Program-made: the position numbers and the translations under genes
Source: Chara braunii
Taxonomy: Eukaryota; Streptophyta; Charophyceae; Charales; Characeae
Assembly: GCA_003427395.1 (NCBI GenBank)
Contig: BFEA01000035.1
Coordinates: 2,639,192-2,703,191 of the forward strand
Length of the DNA: 64,000 nucleotides
Direction: 5' to 3'
In this document: positions 1-11,040 of the stretch, piece after piece
How positions within the stretch are numbered: position 1 is the stretch's first letter
Layout of the letters: every line of letters starts with the position of its first letter
The notes under the pieces: model-generated
The model's input: only the letters and a program-made list of their open reading frames with translations
What the model was told of the DNA's origin: nothing
Database searches by the model: none

Positions 1-26
1 AGAGAGAGAGAGAGAGAGAGAGAGAG
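1..26. repeat. (AG)n microsatellite, window edge
   Basis: Pure AG dinucleotide run that continues beyond the left edge. It is one of at least eight AG or GT/AG compound tracts in the window. Confidence 0.95.
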
Positions 27-240
27 CAGTCAGTGGCCTGGATATAAAAAAGGGGGGGTGTTTTTAATTGTATTGAACCTCCCCACACAGTCGCGATCCA
101 ACTGAATGTCTTGATTCCAGTTGGCTCCGCTATAATCATGGTTGCTGCGGTGAAATAAGCTCGGGTCAATTCAACCACTAGTTTCCTAATGGCATCGGAC
201 TATATCTTCAACCAGAGAGATAGAAACTATATATAACTCT

Positions 241-510
241 GGCGAGCCTCAAGTTATATCGCCTTTGCTGGCCAACATTGCTTTGCCCGGAATGGAGAAT
301 GCTTCGAATGAGTGGGCTCAGCAACAGGCGGCCGAAGGCCACGTTATCCAAGTAAGATACGCCGATGATTTCGCTGTTCTTCACAAGGCTCGAAGAGTTG
401 TTCAAGGCGCTCAAGGGTTCCTATCACAATGGCTCCAACCCATGGGCCTGCACTTTGTGCCTGATCAAACTCGCATAGTCACCACGGGAGAAGGATCAGA
501 CACACTCTGA
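241..510 (+). pseudogene. Group II intron-type reverse transcriptase fragment
   Basis: An open frame of about 90 codons carries two hallmarks of group II intron-encoded RTs. The first is a PQ-VISPLLANIAL block (RT motif 4; the usual two glycines after PQ are missing). The second, about 25 codons later, is VRYADDF-VL (motif 5, with the YADD catalytic aspartates). After that comes a short part of the following segment, up to about GLHFVPDQTRIV. A full intron-encoded protein would be several hundred residues with an N-terminal RT0-3 region, an X/maturase domain and often an endonuclease. None of these is here. The fragment begins and ends abruptly, so it is a relic. It probably came from an organellar or bacterial-type group II intron copied into nuclear DNA. 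No intron RNA domain V was seen next to it. Confidence 0.75.
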
Positions 511-1765
511 AACAAAGAAGTGAAGAGAGATGAAGGGGTTGAGAAGTGGAGAGACTCTGTAGGAGGCTAGAAGGGTCAATAATCCACATAGCTCATATGG
601 CCGCCATTTTGAAAAGACATGTATGCCAATTTTTTGTGAACCTGGTCGGAACTGCACGTTCACGCCAACTCAGCAGAAACATAACACCAGTGGGCCCTTC
701 GTGGCCATTGTTTTCGAAAACCTGTAGTCTTTCTGGCTCTCGACAGGACAACTGATGTTCAGAGAAAAAGGCCACAAAAGGAAAGCAATCAGACAGCACT
801 CTATGAGATTTTCTCCCTTGCCTGAGCTGAAAAGCTCATGTGTTTGCATGACTGAGTGTGCTCCTGGTTGGTGTTGGGTTCGAGGCCCACTCAGGGTTAC
901 TCCTCCGCCTGAGCAATACTGAATCTTATTGATTATTGATTATATAACATTATTGATTATTGATTATGTACCATATAGCTCAGACAAATCACTCTGTCCT
1001 GTGCCCTTAGCAGAATCCATGGCGCGACTTACCTGAAAGATTGTGTGGTGTTGCAGTAGAGTGGACTCGAAAAGGGGGGACGTGCGTGGAATTTAGCAGC
1101 AGAATTCGAGAAAACTATGAAAAAAAGTTAAAAAAACACCACAGTGGCAATTATGGATCCAATGACAAATTTCAAGATTTCAATGGAGCTCACTGAAGAA
1201 ACAAGAGGGATGGTGGAACACTGGAACTCAAAAAGGGGACCCATAACTGAAACCAGGAGTGGAAATCAAGAATTGATTCAAGAAAGGTCTGGGAAAATGA
1301 AATAAAGAAAAGCTGGACCCGGCCACCCGTGGTGCAGTATCTGAAGTTTTGGCGCCTTATTTTTGTGTTTGATGTTTTTTCAAACAAAAATCTCACATGT
1401 CTTCTTTTCGCCATTTACAAACGCACAACAGAAACATCGACAACGTACCCAAGTTCTACCAGCTGCCTGGCAAGATCTATGTCATCAAGATAGAACAAAT
1501 CGACGGGCGTGATTTGGCGGTCCAGGTAGTCCTCATATCTGTCAATGACAAGAAACAATGACCCCAAAGTTAGGTTTTGAAGGCGGTGAAAAAAAGTTGT
1601 AAAAATACTTTTGTTATACTTTGTAATGCTTTATTATAGTTTGTATTTCAGGTCTGTAGTAAGTTGAGGGCAAAAGTTATGAACACATAAATGCAGAAGG
1701 ATTGCAACTGGTTCTATGTTTTTGGTTAAAATGGGGTAGATCCTCACATTATTATTGAGCCCCAT
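511..1765. other. No gene seen; one tRNA-like B-box segment
   Basis: No supported coding region. At about 855-910 a stretch ending in GGGTTCGAGGCCC resembles a pol III B box, and it is followed by short TTGATTATTGATTA repeats (about 930-965). It may be a SINE remnant. Confidence 0.5.
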
Positions 1766-1767
1766 GG

Positions 1768-2020
1768 CCCACATCACATCAGAGAGATTCGGACTCACGA
1801 TCTGTCTGTTTATTTAACATTGTTGTCAACAGTTAGATGTGTTCCATCCAGCCGCCACAAGCCAGGCACACTGGTCATTGTAGAGCAATGCAGACATCAG
1901 GATTCAAACTCGTGATCTCTCTGTTTTTTCAACTTTATTTAGGATTGTCAATAGTTACATGTGTGCCACTGAGCCACAAGCCAGGCACACCACTCACTGC
2001 AGAGCAATGCAGACCGATGC
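1768..2020 (-). repeat. Tandem pair of tRNA-like repeat units
   Basis: Two diverged copies of a unit of roughly 125 nt lie head to tail (shared core CACAAGCCAGGCACAC, then AGAGCAATGCAGAC). On the minus strand one unit contains TGGCTCAGTGG, a match to the pol III A-box consensus. Downstream is AGTTTGAATCC, close to a B box. The A-B distance is longer than in a tRNA gene, so this looks like a decayed tRNA-derived SINE dimer and not a functional tRNA. Confidence 0.45.
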
Positions 2021-2329
2021 CCGCACATGTCGCCTGTTTTGAAAATATGTTCAAGGATTCCAGATCTGTTGCTTTAACCTGACACCAGCCCAATCGCTCT
2101 TCTGTAGATTAGGATCAGTCCGATCAGAGCAGCACTTTGCAGTTCATATCAGAGATTATAAAAAATTATAATCGGATAAGATAACCGAATGAGAAAAAGG
2201 TCCCCGATGAGTCGTGAAACTTCCCCACTTCTCATGAATCAGACAAGACGAAAAATTCTTCTTCTTCTTCTTTGTATTTTTCCCAGTTCTCTTTCCTCAC
2301 AAATCCAGTTGGTAAGTGGAAAATCAGTG

Positions 2330-2395
2330 GGCGTAGCTCAGTTGGTACACCCATGAACTGTTGAAATACAGACCTAAGCTTGAATCCAGATGGAA
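2330..2395 (+). repeat. tRNA-derived SINE-like segment
   Basis: Contains TAGCTCAGTTGG (exact A-box consensus), then GAACTGTTGAAATACAG, then a B-box-like GCTTGAATCC. Closely similar segments occur near 15130, 26745 and, more diverged, 48552. Repetition at four sites and lack of a full cloverleaf argue for a SINE head, not a tRNA gene. Confidence 0.6.
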
Positions 2396-3044
2396 CTAGC
2401 CAAATGAATTTTGGAATTACCTGGGGCAGGTGAGTTCCGCGATGATATCTCAAGGCCAGACCCCTTTTAATTTTAAGAAAAGAAAAAACAAAAGGAAAAA
2501 CAGAACAATTCAACGAAACAAAAGAAAGAGGGTGTACAGTAGTTGTCAACATTGAGGACATACTCACAATAGGACTTTCTGGATGCAAATGTGGCCAGAC
2601 ACATCCAGGTCTGGCCATAAGTGCAGTCAGATGCATTTACGATAGTGCTGTAAAGGCAGAGTAAATACTAAGTAGTAAGTAGTAAGTAGTAAGTACACTT
2701 TTCAGGACATCCATTAAAATTGAAGTTTGGAGTCTTTGGACTGAGCTCTGAAAAGGGAGAGCAAGTGCCCTTTTCATGACATCGAATAAGATTGGGACAA
2801 TCTTCCACTTTCGGTTAGCGCACATGGACACATGTCTGGGTTGCACTAGATAGCTGCTGGGTTCCCTTCCCAGTTGAGAGCAAGTCTAGGCCCAGGTCAC
2901 AGCTGCTTCAAGATGATCGTGCACCCGGATCAGACGATCCGACTAAAGACAGCAAACAATCGGGGTACCAACTTGTGTACAACTTGACAGATTGTGCAGA
3001 GCACTACAAGGACTGTAAAGAGTGCCTCATAAAAATAAGTTTAC

Positions 3045-3600
<556 letters not shown>

Positions 3601-3934
3601 ATTTGACTGCCATTTTGGCTCAATGGTACGGAGTCTACGGACCTGGGGCCAAGTCCCACTAGGCCGGATTCTTCATTTCTGGCCATTGATCTTCGTAATC
3701 TACAGTCAGAAATCAAGAATTCGGGTAAGTAGAACTTGACCCCTGGACAAAAGTTCGTATGTGAATTATACTGCTAATCACTGACGCCAGTTCAATTATG
3801 ATCATACTGTGGCTGAACGGTATGAACTCTTATGAAGTCTACAGAGTAGAATGGACCTGCCATTGATAATGAACAGTTCATGAGTGCAAATCCCATTGTG
3901 CTGAGAAACTCTCGGAGTCGCAAGGATTTAGGAG

Positions 3935-4008
3935 CAAGTGGGGCGACTGAAATGTCAGTTACATCTCACATCTGGGGCGACTGAAATGTCAGTTACATCT
4001 CACATTGG
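3935..4008. repeat. Short tandem duplication (about 35 nt x2)
   Basis: The block GGGGCGACTGAAATGTCAG... is present twice in a row. No gene is visible between about 3600 and 4340 apart from this. Confidence 0.8.
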
Positions 4009-4339
4009 TTACCTCTTCAAAGAAATGGAAAAATATGGAAAGTTGGAGGGGAATTCAATGTTCAAGGAAGCGGTCCCTTGGCCATTACAGAGGGCAATTT
4101 TTGAGTTTTGAATTGTTTTCGTAATTTGAGAATTCAACTTATTTTCGGTAATCCATCATTACATAATAACACATAAAAACTCAAATAAAATACACATAAC
4201 CAAAGGAATTGCGTGAAATATGTAAATTGATCTAATTGAGGCATTTTTTTTAAGTGCTGCCACTCAGAGGTTTGCTGTGCCCATTGGGGAAGGAATGCTG
4301 GGGAGTACAGTTTCCAGTGGCTGATGCTTTGATGATTAA

Positions 4340-4432
4340 TGATGGACAGTGGTCCCTAGTTCCAGCAGGTGCTGTTCCGCACCAATGGATTTAAGACCTT
4401 TAAAATTTAAGTCAAAAAAAAAGAAAGAAAAA
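4340..4432 (+). mobile_element. Poly(A)-tailed short retroposon, copy 1
   Basis: Diverged copy of a family whose core is a TTCCAGCAGGTGC...CACCAAT segment followed by an A-rich tail. Better copies are at 7044, 9138, 12522 and (minus strand) 47111. Confidence 0.5.
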
Positions 4433-4699
4433 GCCCACAAATTACAAGTGGTTTACTGGACAAAAATAGTACGAACAAATCAAAAGGTGGGTGTGGATTG
4501 TCCAAGGGAAGAGGAAAAAGACAGAAAAGGCACTGCAAGTCTTCGAATGGTCTTGGTTTCACTTCGGAGTCCTGCTCTGCACGCAAGGTGAAAAGAAAAG
4601 GGTGCAAAAATCTTTAGAAATAAGAACACCTTGAATCAGCAGCTTTTCTATAGGCTAACAGGACCATTCCCAAAGTAACAAAGGATAAGAGCAGAAGGA

Positions 4700-5215
4700 T
4701 GGGAAATAGGGTAAACATCAAACAAGAAAAAAACAGGCAAAGCAGCAAGGCAAAAAATGGAGGCAACACATAGGCTGGACGGCACTGGGGAGGCGGGAGG
4801 GCAGATCATACACGAGTAATTGCAAAGACATAAGGCAGTAAAGGAAAAGACCAGCAGGATGGAGAAGACAATGAACAGCAACCAAGAAACAACCAGGCAA
4901 GAGCAGGGAGGCAACTCATAGGCTGGAGGGCACAGGGGGAGGCGGGAAGGAAGAAAGCACACAAGGTACTAAGGGAAAGGCGTGGCAACAAGGCATAGGT
5001 CTATAGGATGACAAACAGCAGCAAGGGACAAAGGCTGGAGGGCACGGGGGAGGCAGGAGGGCAGACGACACACAAGTACACCAAGCAACCACACACAAGC
5101 ACACCAAACAGGCCAAGCAAACAACACGTAAGCATGCCAAGCGGATGACACACAAGCACACCAAACGGAACAAGCAGACGGCACACAAGCACACCAGATA
5201 GACAAACTAGGAAAA
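4700..5215. repeat. Complex tandem repeats
   Basis: Between about 4710 and 5075 the block GGCTGGA-GGCAC-GGGGAGGCGGGAGGGCAGA recurs three times (about 4773, 4921, 5034). From about 5075 to 5205 a shorter unit built on CACACAAGCACACCAAAC is repeated four or five times. All long open frames here follow from the repeat and do not look like genes. Confidence 0.8.
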
Positions 5216-5264
5216 TTTCAAGTCCCAAAATTTTTCAAAGACCGAAAAAAATAAAACTTATGAT

Positions 5265-5320
5265 AGATTGTTTCGTCGGAGTTGCACCGACTCATCAGGA
5301 GGCTGAACCCTCGACAATCT
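5265..5320 (-). ncRNA. Type III hammerhead ribozyme
   Basis: Read on the minus strand, every hammerhead element is present in order. Helix III 5' strand AGAUUGU (5320-5314), then C17 at 5313 (cleavage expected after it). Helix I GAGG...CCUC closed by a six-nt loop. Core CUGAUGA. Helix II GUCGG / CCGAC (5 bp) with a seven-nt loop. Core GAA. Then helix III 3' strand ACAAUCU, fully complementary to the first strand (7 bp counting A15.1-U16.1). Open helix III makes it type III, the topology known from plant satellite RNAs and retrozymes. Self-cleaving RNAs of this kind process tandem or long transcripts into unit lengths. It sits at the outer edge of the long inverted repeat 5285-7900. I see no departure from the conserved core. 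Confidence 0.85.
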
Positions 5321-5835
5321 GTGGAATCCCCGTATTGATGGTTTGTGTCATGAACCCTTTGACCCTTGTTGAAGGCAGACGGTCCACAAGCGGAACACAG
5401 CAGCAAGCAACAACTCAGCGAAGCACCAGGCAACACTGCTGGAGCAACCCAGCTGCACAACGCCAAAAGCAACTGCAAGGAATGACAGGGCAAGCGGGCG
5501 TGCAGCATGGCAACAGCATAGCGAAACACAAGGTAACACCAACACAGCAGCCACACTACACGGCACACAAGCAAGGAATGCGGAAGACAGGGCATGCAGA
5601 TGGGCATCAAGGCAGCAGCGGAGTGAAGCACAGGGCAACACTAACACCGCAACCACATGGCACAGTCAATACAGCAGCTTGCAAAGAACAACATGTGACG
5701 CAAGCGAGACAAGCAGCAAGTCATCAGTGGAGTGCAGACAAGGCAGTCTACACATCCAACACGGAGCAAAGCGGCACATCACCTACTCACATCACGATAG
5801 AACCCCATAGACTGTTGGTTCCCACCACCTGCTGC
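5285..5835. repeat. Left arm of long inverted repeat
   Basis: The arm pairs, in inverted orientation, with 6040-6490 (partner of about 5357-5835) and with 7799-7900 (partner of about 5285-5365). Recognisable anchors are CCACAAGCGG, GGAGCAACCCAGCTGCACAAC and GGTTCCCACCACCTGC, each found reversed in the right arm. The central spacer is about 205 nt (5836-6039). A transcript would fold into a hairpin with arms of about 0.5 kb. Confidence 0.8.
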
Positions 5836-6039
5836 TGTATTTCTTTATTTCTGGATTTTTTCTGAGTACTTTTTGTATGTCTGCATGAGAACCTTTCAGA
5901 AGTGCTAAAGAGTTGATGAGCGGTGGTTTGGAGTGCCTGGAGGAATGTTAGGGGGGGCGCTCTATTTGTGATGTCTATGGTGCGTATGGTCTGTGGGTGG
6001 ATGACAGACGTCCGTCAGAGTACCTCCTTGGCTCAACAG

Positions 6040-6490
6040 GTGGTGGGAACCAACAGCCTGCAGGGTTCAACCGTGATCTGAGTAGTTGATGTGCCGCTTT
6101 GCTCTGTGTTGGATGTGTAGAATGCGTTGTCAGCGCTCCACCACTGCCTTGCTGCCCGTCCCGCTTGCGTCACACCGTGTGGTGTGGTTGCGGTGCGGTT
6201 GCGGTGTTAGTGTTGCCCTGTGTTTCGCTCCGCTGCTGCCTTGCTGCCCATCTGCGTGTCGTGCCTTCCATGTCCGTTGCTTGTGTGCCGTGTAGTGTGG
6301 CTGCTTTGTGGTGTTACCTTGTGTTTTGCTTCCCTGTTGTTGTGCTGCACGTCCGCTTGCCCTGTCGTTCCTTGCAGTTGCTTTTGGTGTTGTGCAGTTG
6401 GGTTGCTCCGGCAGTGTTGCCTGGTGCTTCGCTAAGTTGTTGCTTGCTGCGGCCGCTTGTGGACAGTTTGCATTCAACAAGGTTCAAAGG
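6040..6490. repeat. Right arm of long inverted repeat, inner part
   Basis: Reverse complement, with scattered mismatches, of about 5357-5835. It stops at CAAGGTTCAAAGG (6478-6490), which is also the left border of the 1.3-kb insertion that separates it from its continuation at 7799. Confidence 0.8.
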
Positions 6491-7106
6491 TCTGGCCAGT
6501 ACCGTGAGTTACCCTTCACGTGCACTTGGGTGGGTACACCGGGTCATGGATGAATCCAATGTCTTCCATGCTGGGATGGGTGAAATATCCCTCACGGGGC
6601 TTCGTTTACATCCCAGCTCACTTTACCTCCCCTTTGGTGGCAGGTCATAGGTTCAATTCCGAGTGAGTTGATCTTGGACTTCTGGTATGTCAGCAAGCTA
6701 TTCTGGGTCATGGATGAATCCAATGTCCTCCATGCTGGGCTGGGGTGAAATGTCCCTCAATGCTGGTCGGAGCTGGGGCGAGTCATGTTGCTCCGTAACC
6801 TAGCCAGGTGGGGGTGTGAGGCCTGGGAGAGCTTGACAGGGAATAAGACAGTGTTGGACAGTTTTAGAGAGTTTTGTTTGGGAGTCTAGGGGTTCTGAGC
6901 ATTCGAAAAGAGGTAAATAGTCATTCATAGTTTTTTAACCTCTCCTTTAATTCTCTCGAATTTCTTCAATAGTTCTTAGATTGATTCTCAGCCGAAGCCG
7001 GGTAATGGCCCCAGCATCTCAAATGACTTGTGCAACTCTATATGGGACGCTGGCCCCGGTTCCCAGCACGTGCTGCTCCCCACGAATAGACTGGAGCATT
7101 TGTCCG

Positions 7107-7138
<32 letters not shown>

Positions 7139-7798
7139 TCAATGGGCATCACTTTCATCCCAGCTCACTTCACCTATTGGTTAAGTGATGCACGTCATAG
7201 GTTCGATTCTAGTGAGTTGATAATGAACTTCTTGTGCATTAGCAAGCACTTAGAGCCGGTCGGACGCCCTTGGAGTGCTTGGTTGAGGACTGGCCGGTGC
7301 CACGAGTTATCCCTCACATGCACGTGGGTTGAGTAGAGTCTAGGTACACCGGGTCATGGATGAATCCAATGCCTTCCATGCTGGGGTGGGGTGAAATGTT
7401 CTTCACGGGGCTGCACTTCCATCGCAGCTCACTTTGCCAATTGGTTTAGTGATCCACCTCTTTGGTGACTAGTCATAGGTCCGATTCCTAGTGAGTTGAT
7501 CTTGGACTTATTGTATGTTAGAAGCTCTTAGAACCGTCGGACACCCTTGCAGTGGTTGGTTGACGTCTGGTCGGTGCCGTGAGTTACCCCTCATGTGCAC
7601 TTGGGTTGAGTAGAGTCTGGGTACACCGGGTCATGGATGAATCCAATGTCTACCATGCGGGGATGGGGTGAAATGTTCTTCACGGGGCTGCACTTCCATC
7701 CCAGCTCACTTTGCCTATTGGTTTAGTGATCCACCTCTTTGGTGGCTGGTCATAGGTAAGATTCCTAGTGACTTGATCTTGGACTTCTTTTATTTTAG
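6491..7798 (+). mobile_element. Insertion made of about 282-nt tandem repeats with B-box motif
   Basis: Units of about 282 nt start near 6492 (partial), 7133 (partial), 7285 and 7568. Each contains CACCGGGTCATGGATGAATC and GGTCATAGGTTCAATTCC or a close variant. The latter matches the pol III B-box consensus GGTTCRANYCC. The block splits the right arm of the long inverted repeat and is bordered by CAAGGTTCAAAGG and CAAGGGTCAAAGG (13 nt, one mismatch), which look like a target-site duplication. I read it as an inserted, internally amplified SINE-like element. Confidence 0.65.
7044..7133 (+). mobile_element. Poly(A)-tailed short retroposon, copy 2
   Basis: Core GGGACGCTGGCCCCGGTTCC, then GCTCCCCACGAATAGACTGG, ending in about 27 consecutive A. 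It lies inside the tandem-repeat insertion, so it is younger than that insertion or was carried with it. Confidence 0.7.
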
Positions 7799-7900
7799 CA
7801 AGGGTCAAAGGGTTCATGACGCAAACCACCAGTACAAGGATTTGCAGATTCTCGAGGGTTCAGCCTTTGGCGACAACCTCACGGTTATCATAAAAGCCAG
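7799..7900 (+). repeat. Outer part of inverted-repeat right arm; degenerate hammerhead copy
   Basis: Inverted copy of about 5285-5365, so it lies in the sense orientation of the ribozyme at 5265-5320. The helix III/I side survives (CAGATT-CTC-GAGGGTTCAGCC). The CUGAUGA core and helix II are replaced by TTGGCGACAACC..., so the motif cannot be a working hammerhead. Confidence 0.65.
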
Positions 7901-9135
7901 CGCCTCACGTCTGCAGGCCTTGACGGATAGAATTCAAACTTTCGCAGTGGCTGCTGACATGAGGGTCAAATGGGAACAAAAACGGAGAGCTGGTGGATGG
8001 GCCCTGGGGGGCTGGAGCCTTCCCCATCACCCTCCGTCAATTGGAGACCGAACGAAGAGGCAATCAGAATCGTGGGGATCAGGCTAAGTGTTTTGGCTAT
8101 ACGAAAGGGGAATGTTAAAGGGGCCTAGTGATCAGAAAAAGGGACTGGATCATCAAGATGACGCCCTTATAAGACCCTACATCCCAAGCAAGCCTTCTCT
8201 GAATTAAGGAATGACAGTACTATCTGCTGGAACCCCTGGAGAAGGAATGAGGCCGGCTGGAATAGACGACCGTTGGGGGACTTCCAGGTCCCGTACCGCC
8301 CGACTAATTTTGTGCTTATACCGTCCCCCTCTAACGAAGACTTTTCACCTTATTCAGTGCCCATCGGTGGATGATGGATGCCCTCCCCGTGCCCTGTCCC
8401 CGCCCTGTCCCCCCCCTGTCCCCACCCCCTTCCTCCACCCCCGTTTCCTCCCTCTCTTTTCCTCCCTCTCTTTTCCTCTCTCTCTTTCTCTCTTTCTGCA
8501 GATTGAAAGTCAACAATGGCAACAACGACAGGCGGTTTGGCCACCCAAATGTCTGACTGATGATCGCTGTGGCAAGCCAAGCAAATGGGGGCACGAGAGG
8601 AACAGCTACAAGGGAAAAGATCCAGCTGAAGGGGAGCACCGATGTCAAATCTTCAAACTTTTCTCATCTCCAGGACGAACCCAGGCTGGGCCATGAAAAG
8701 GAGTGGAGGGTTCTGCTCTCAGCTGCAACCTTTATAGTCAAGCCTCGCTATATTCAACTGCATGAGCTGGGGACAATAGCATTCTTACAATTTTTTGTGT
8801 GGCCTACTAATGTGGCTACACTTTCGGCAACAACAATTGCTTTCAGCAACAGAATGGTCGCCTTTTAGTCAGGTCACATGGTAGTTGAAGCAGACCAAAC
8901 CTTGTTACGCTCAACTGCACAAGCTGGGGACACTAGCAGACTTATGTTTTCTGAGTGAGTGTGGTCGTAACTAGGTCAGCAGCAACAACAATTGCTCCCG
9001 CTAACAGACTGCCTGTCTTGCTAGTCAGGTCACATTGTAGTTGAAGCAACTGTAGCTTAAGGTCACATGGTAGATGAAGCAACTGTAGCTTAATGACGTC
9101 GTTATACATGCCTGTGAAAACATTCAATTGTATCT
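7900..9135. other. No gene recognised; pyrimidine-rich tract
   Basis: A C/T-rich run lies at about 8388-8505. The motif GTGATCAGAAA-AGGGACTGG-TCATCAAG at about 8125-8160 is repeated at about 9315-9352. Around 8740-9100 short blocks (CAACTGCA--AGCTGGGGACA, GGTCACAT-GTAG-TGAAGCA) recur two or three times. No convincing protein. Confidence 0.5.
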
Positions 9136-9137
9136 GT

Positions 9138-9270
9138 GGGACGCTGGACCCGATTTCCAGCAGGTGCAGCTCCCCACCAATAGATGGAGCCCTGGATGGT
9201 GCTAGTGGTGTCTGCTCGTATCAGCACCACTAGCAAACAGACAGGTGTTCTAAAAAAAAAAAAAAAAAAA
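9138..9270 (+). mobile_element. Poly(A)-tailed short retroposon, copy 3
   Basis: Best-preserved core of the family: GGGACGCTGGACCCGATTTC, then CAGCAGGTGCAGCTCCCCAC, then CAATAGATGGAGCC. A hairpin-forming spacer (GGTGCTAGTGGTGTC against a reversed ACCACTAGC) and a 19-nt poly(A) tail follow. Confidence 0.75.
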
Positions 9271-9309
9271 GACCCTACAAGAAGCACTCCCCCTCAGCTG
9301 CACTTAAAA

Positions 9310-10370
9310 GGGACTCGGTGATCAGAAAAGGGGACTGGGTCATCAAGAGTGACACCATCCCCATCCCAGGGGCAATCTTTCAAGTGCGCAACTTGCATGA
9401 CCAAGTAGCAGAGCTACAGGCATTCATCCCTGACCTGCCTGGCGCAAGGTGGCCCCGAATAGAAAAGATGTCGGACCTTGACTGCCAGCTCTCAACTGAC
9501 GCCCTCACGAGGGTTCGTGTGGTGGGCAACCAGGATGCCGGATTCTATGTCTCCAAGATGGCCGCCCCAATCTGTGCTCTCCCCTTTGATCCCGAGGAGT
9601 GGGAGTGGTCAGCCTGTAAGCCGGTCCCGTCTGGCAATATGTAAGGGCAGGATACAAGGAATCCCACAAACTCTAGCCCTCTACATCAGTGATACAGAAC
9701 AAGTGGACCCGAGATTCTCCCCTATTGCCTTCTGAGGTGGCAGACATATCTTGGTAGTAGTATGCTCATATAATGCCAACCTCCCGCCAAGCCATCCAGT
9801 GGCAGATACTTCATAGATGTCTTCCCACGCCGGACTGGGTAACCTCCCGCTCGAACCCGGAAGAGAATGGAATCCTGTCCCCTGTGTGCTCCTACTGGGG
9901 ATAGTCCTCCTCACAGGGCAGACGAGCGGACCTGGAGCACTGCTTGCTCGCTTTCCCAATGCCATTGCAGGTATGGAGGTGGTGGGACGCCTTGTGGCGC
10001 AGACTTATGGATACCCTGTTCCAGTGGGATATTAAACTTATCCTATTAGGGAGGCTCAGGGACTTCCCACCAAACTGGACATTCTTCCAATATAACCTTT
10101 TTAAAGATGCAAGACTAGCTGTCCTGATGACCATCTGGAGGGCCAGATGTTCCTTGGAGAGAAAGGAATGCACTTCCGGCTTCATCTAGGCAAAAGCCGA
10201 GATTGTGGAGGCAAAATGTGCCACCACAACCAAACCTCCAGGCAAACTAGCTACAGACATGGCCACCCTCACTGAACCCGTTAAGCAACAGCAAATGATA
10301 CAAGAATTCAGGGAGCTGTGGATACATCCTCGTGGGATAATGTGCGAAATGTGAAACAATGGTAGAACTG
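9310..10370 (+). pseudogene. LINE-type retrotransposon 3' remnant (zf-RVT region)
   Basis: From about 9770 one frame reads QAIQWQILHRCLPTPDWV, then a C-P-V-C-S-Y-W-G zinc-binding-like pair, one in-frame TAG near 9902, then EHCLLAFPMPLQVWRWWDAL and AVLMTIWRARCSL. It ends at a stop near 10187. This arrangement (Trp-rich start, CxxC, EH, Cys, VWxWW) is the usual C-terminal zinc-binding region that follows the RT in plant-type LINEs. The RT palm itself is not present. An open frame at 9318-9644 (another phase) may be the preceding linker. The call rests on pattern, not on a database match. Confidence 0.5.
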
Positions 10371-10669
10371 GGTGGCAAAAGAAAGCACTGGCATTTAGCG
10401 CTAGCGCCTTGATGCCGGCGGACCAGTAAGGCCCAGTCCTCCCAGCTAGACTAGTGCCTGGGGAGAGGAGCTCCTTGGCTGCTAGGCCTGTGCGCGCGCC
10501 TGACAGATGCACGTGGCTCCTTGATTGGCCACGTGGCATCTGCTGTTGGTGACGAACAACCATGACGCGCGGGCAGGGGTGGTGCCAGCCATGAAGTTGA
10601 TGAGGAAACGCATAGGGGCGCAACTATCCGGGTTTGCGATGGAGCTGGTGGGGGAGCTACAACATGGAG

Positions 10670-11040
10670 AAATGCCTTTTGGCACTGATGACGATGTTTG
10701 GCATATAGCGGATGGTGGGCAACATGGAGAAACGCCTTTTGACACTGATGACAACGTTTGTCACATAGACGATGGAGAGCACGATGAGGAGGACGTGGCC
10801 AATTACTTTGCAAACCTTTGTGCGGTCTACATGGATGGAGAAGCACCTGTTGACATGCATGACGACGTTTGACGTGAAGAGGATGGTGGGCAAGATGAGG
10901 AGGATGTGGTCGATTACTTTGCAAATATCTGCGTAGTCTACGTGGATGGGGTAATCGATGATGGTGAGCAGAAGGAAGAACACATCGTCGGATAATCGAT
11001 GATGGTGAGCAGGAGGAAGAACACATCGTCGGATATTATG
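10670..11040. repeat. Tandem repeats rich in GATGATGG/GACGACGTTTG
   Basis: Blocks built on AACATGGAGAAA-GCCTTTTG-CACTGATGAC recur at about 10662 and 10728, with related blocks at about 10830 and 10900. The block ATCGATGATGGTGAGCAG-AGGAAGAACACATCGTCGG is a direct duplicate (10953 and 10996). The encoded reading, acidic and Asp/His-rich, follows from the repeat. Confidence 0.7.

Noticed and set aside
4648-6650. Cys/Leu-rich and Gln/His-rich proteins of 100-200 codons
   Set aside because: They follow from tandem repeats and from the arms of the inverted repeat, with mirror frames on each strand.
8211-8696. 161-codon frame in the pyrimidine-rich region
   Set aside because: Pro/Ser/Leu composition comes from the CT tract, and an equally long frame exists on the other strand.
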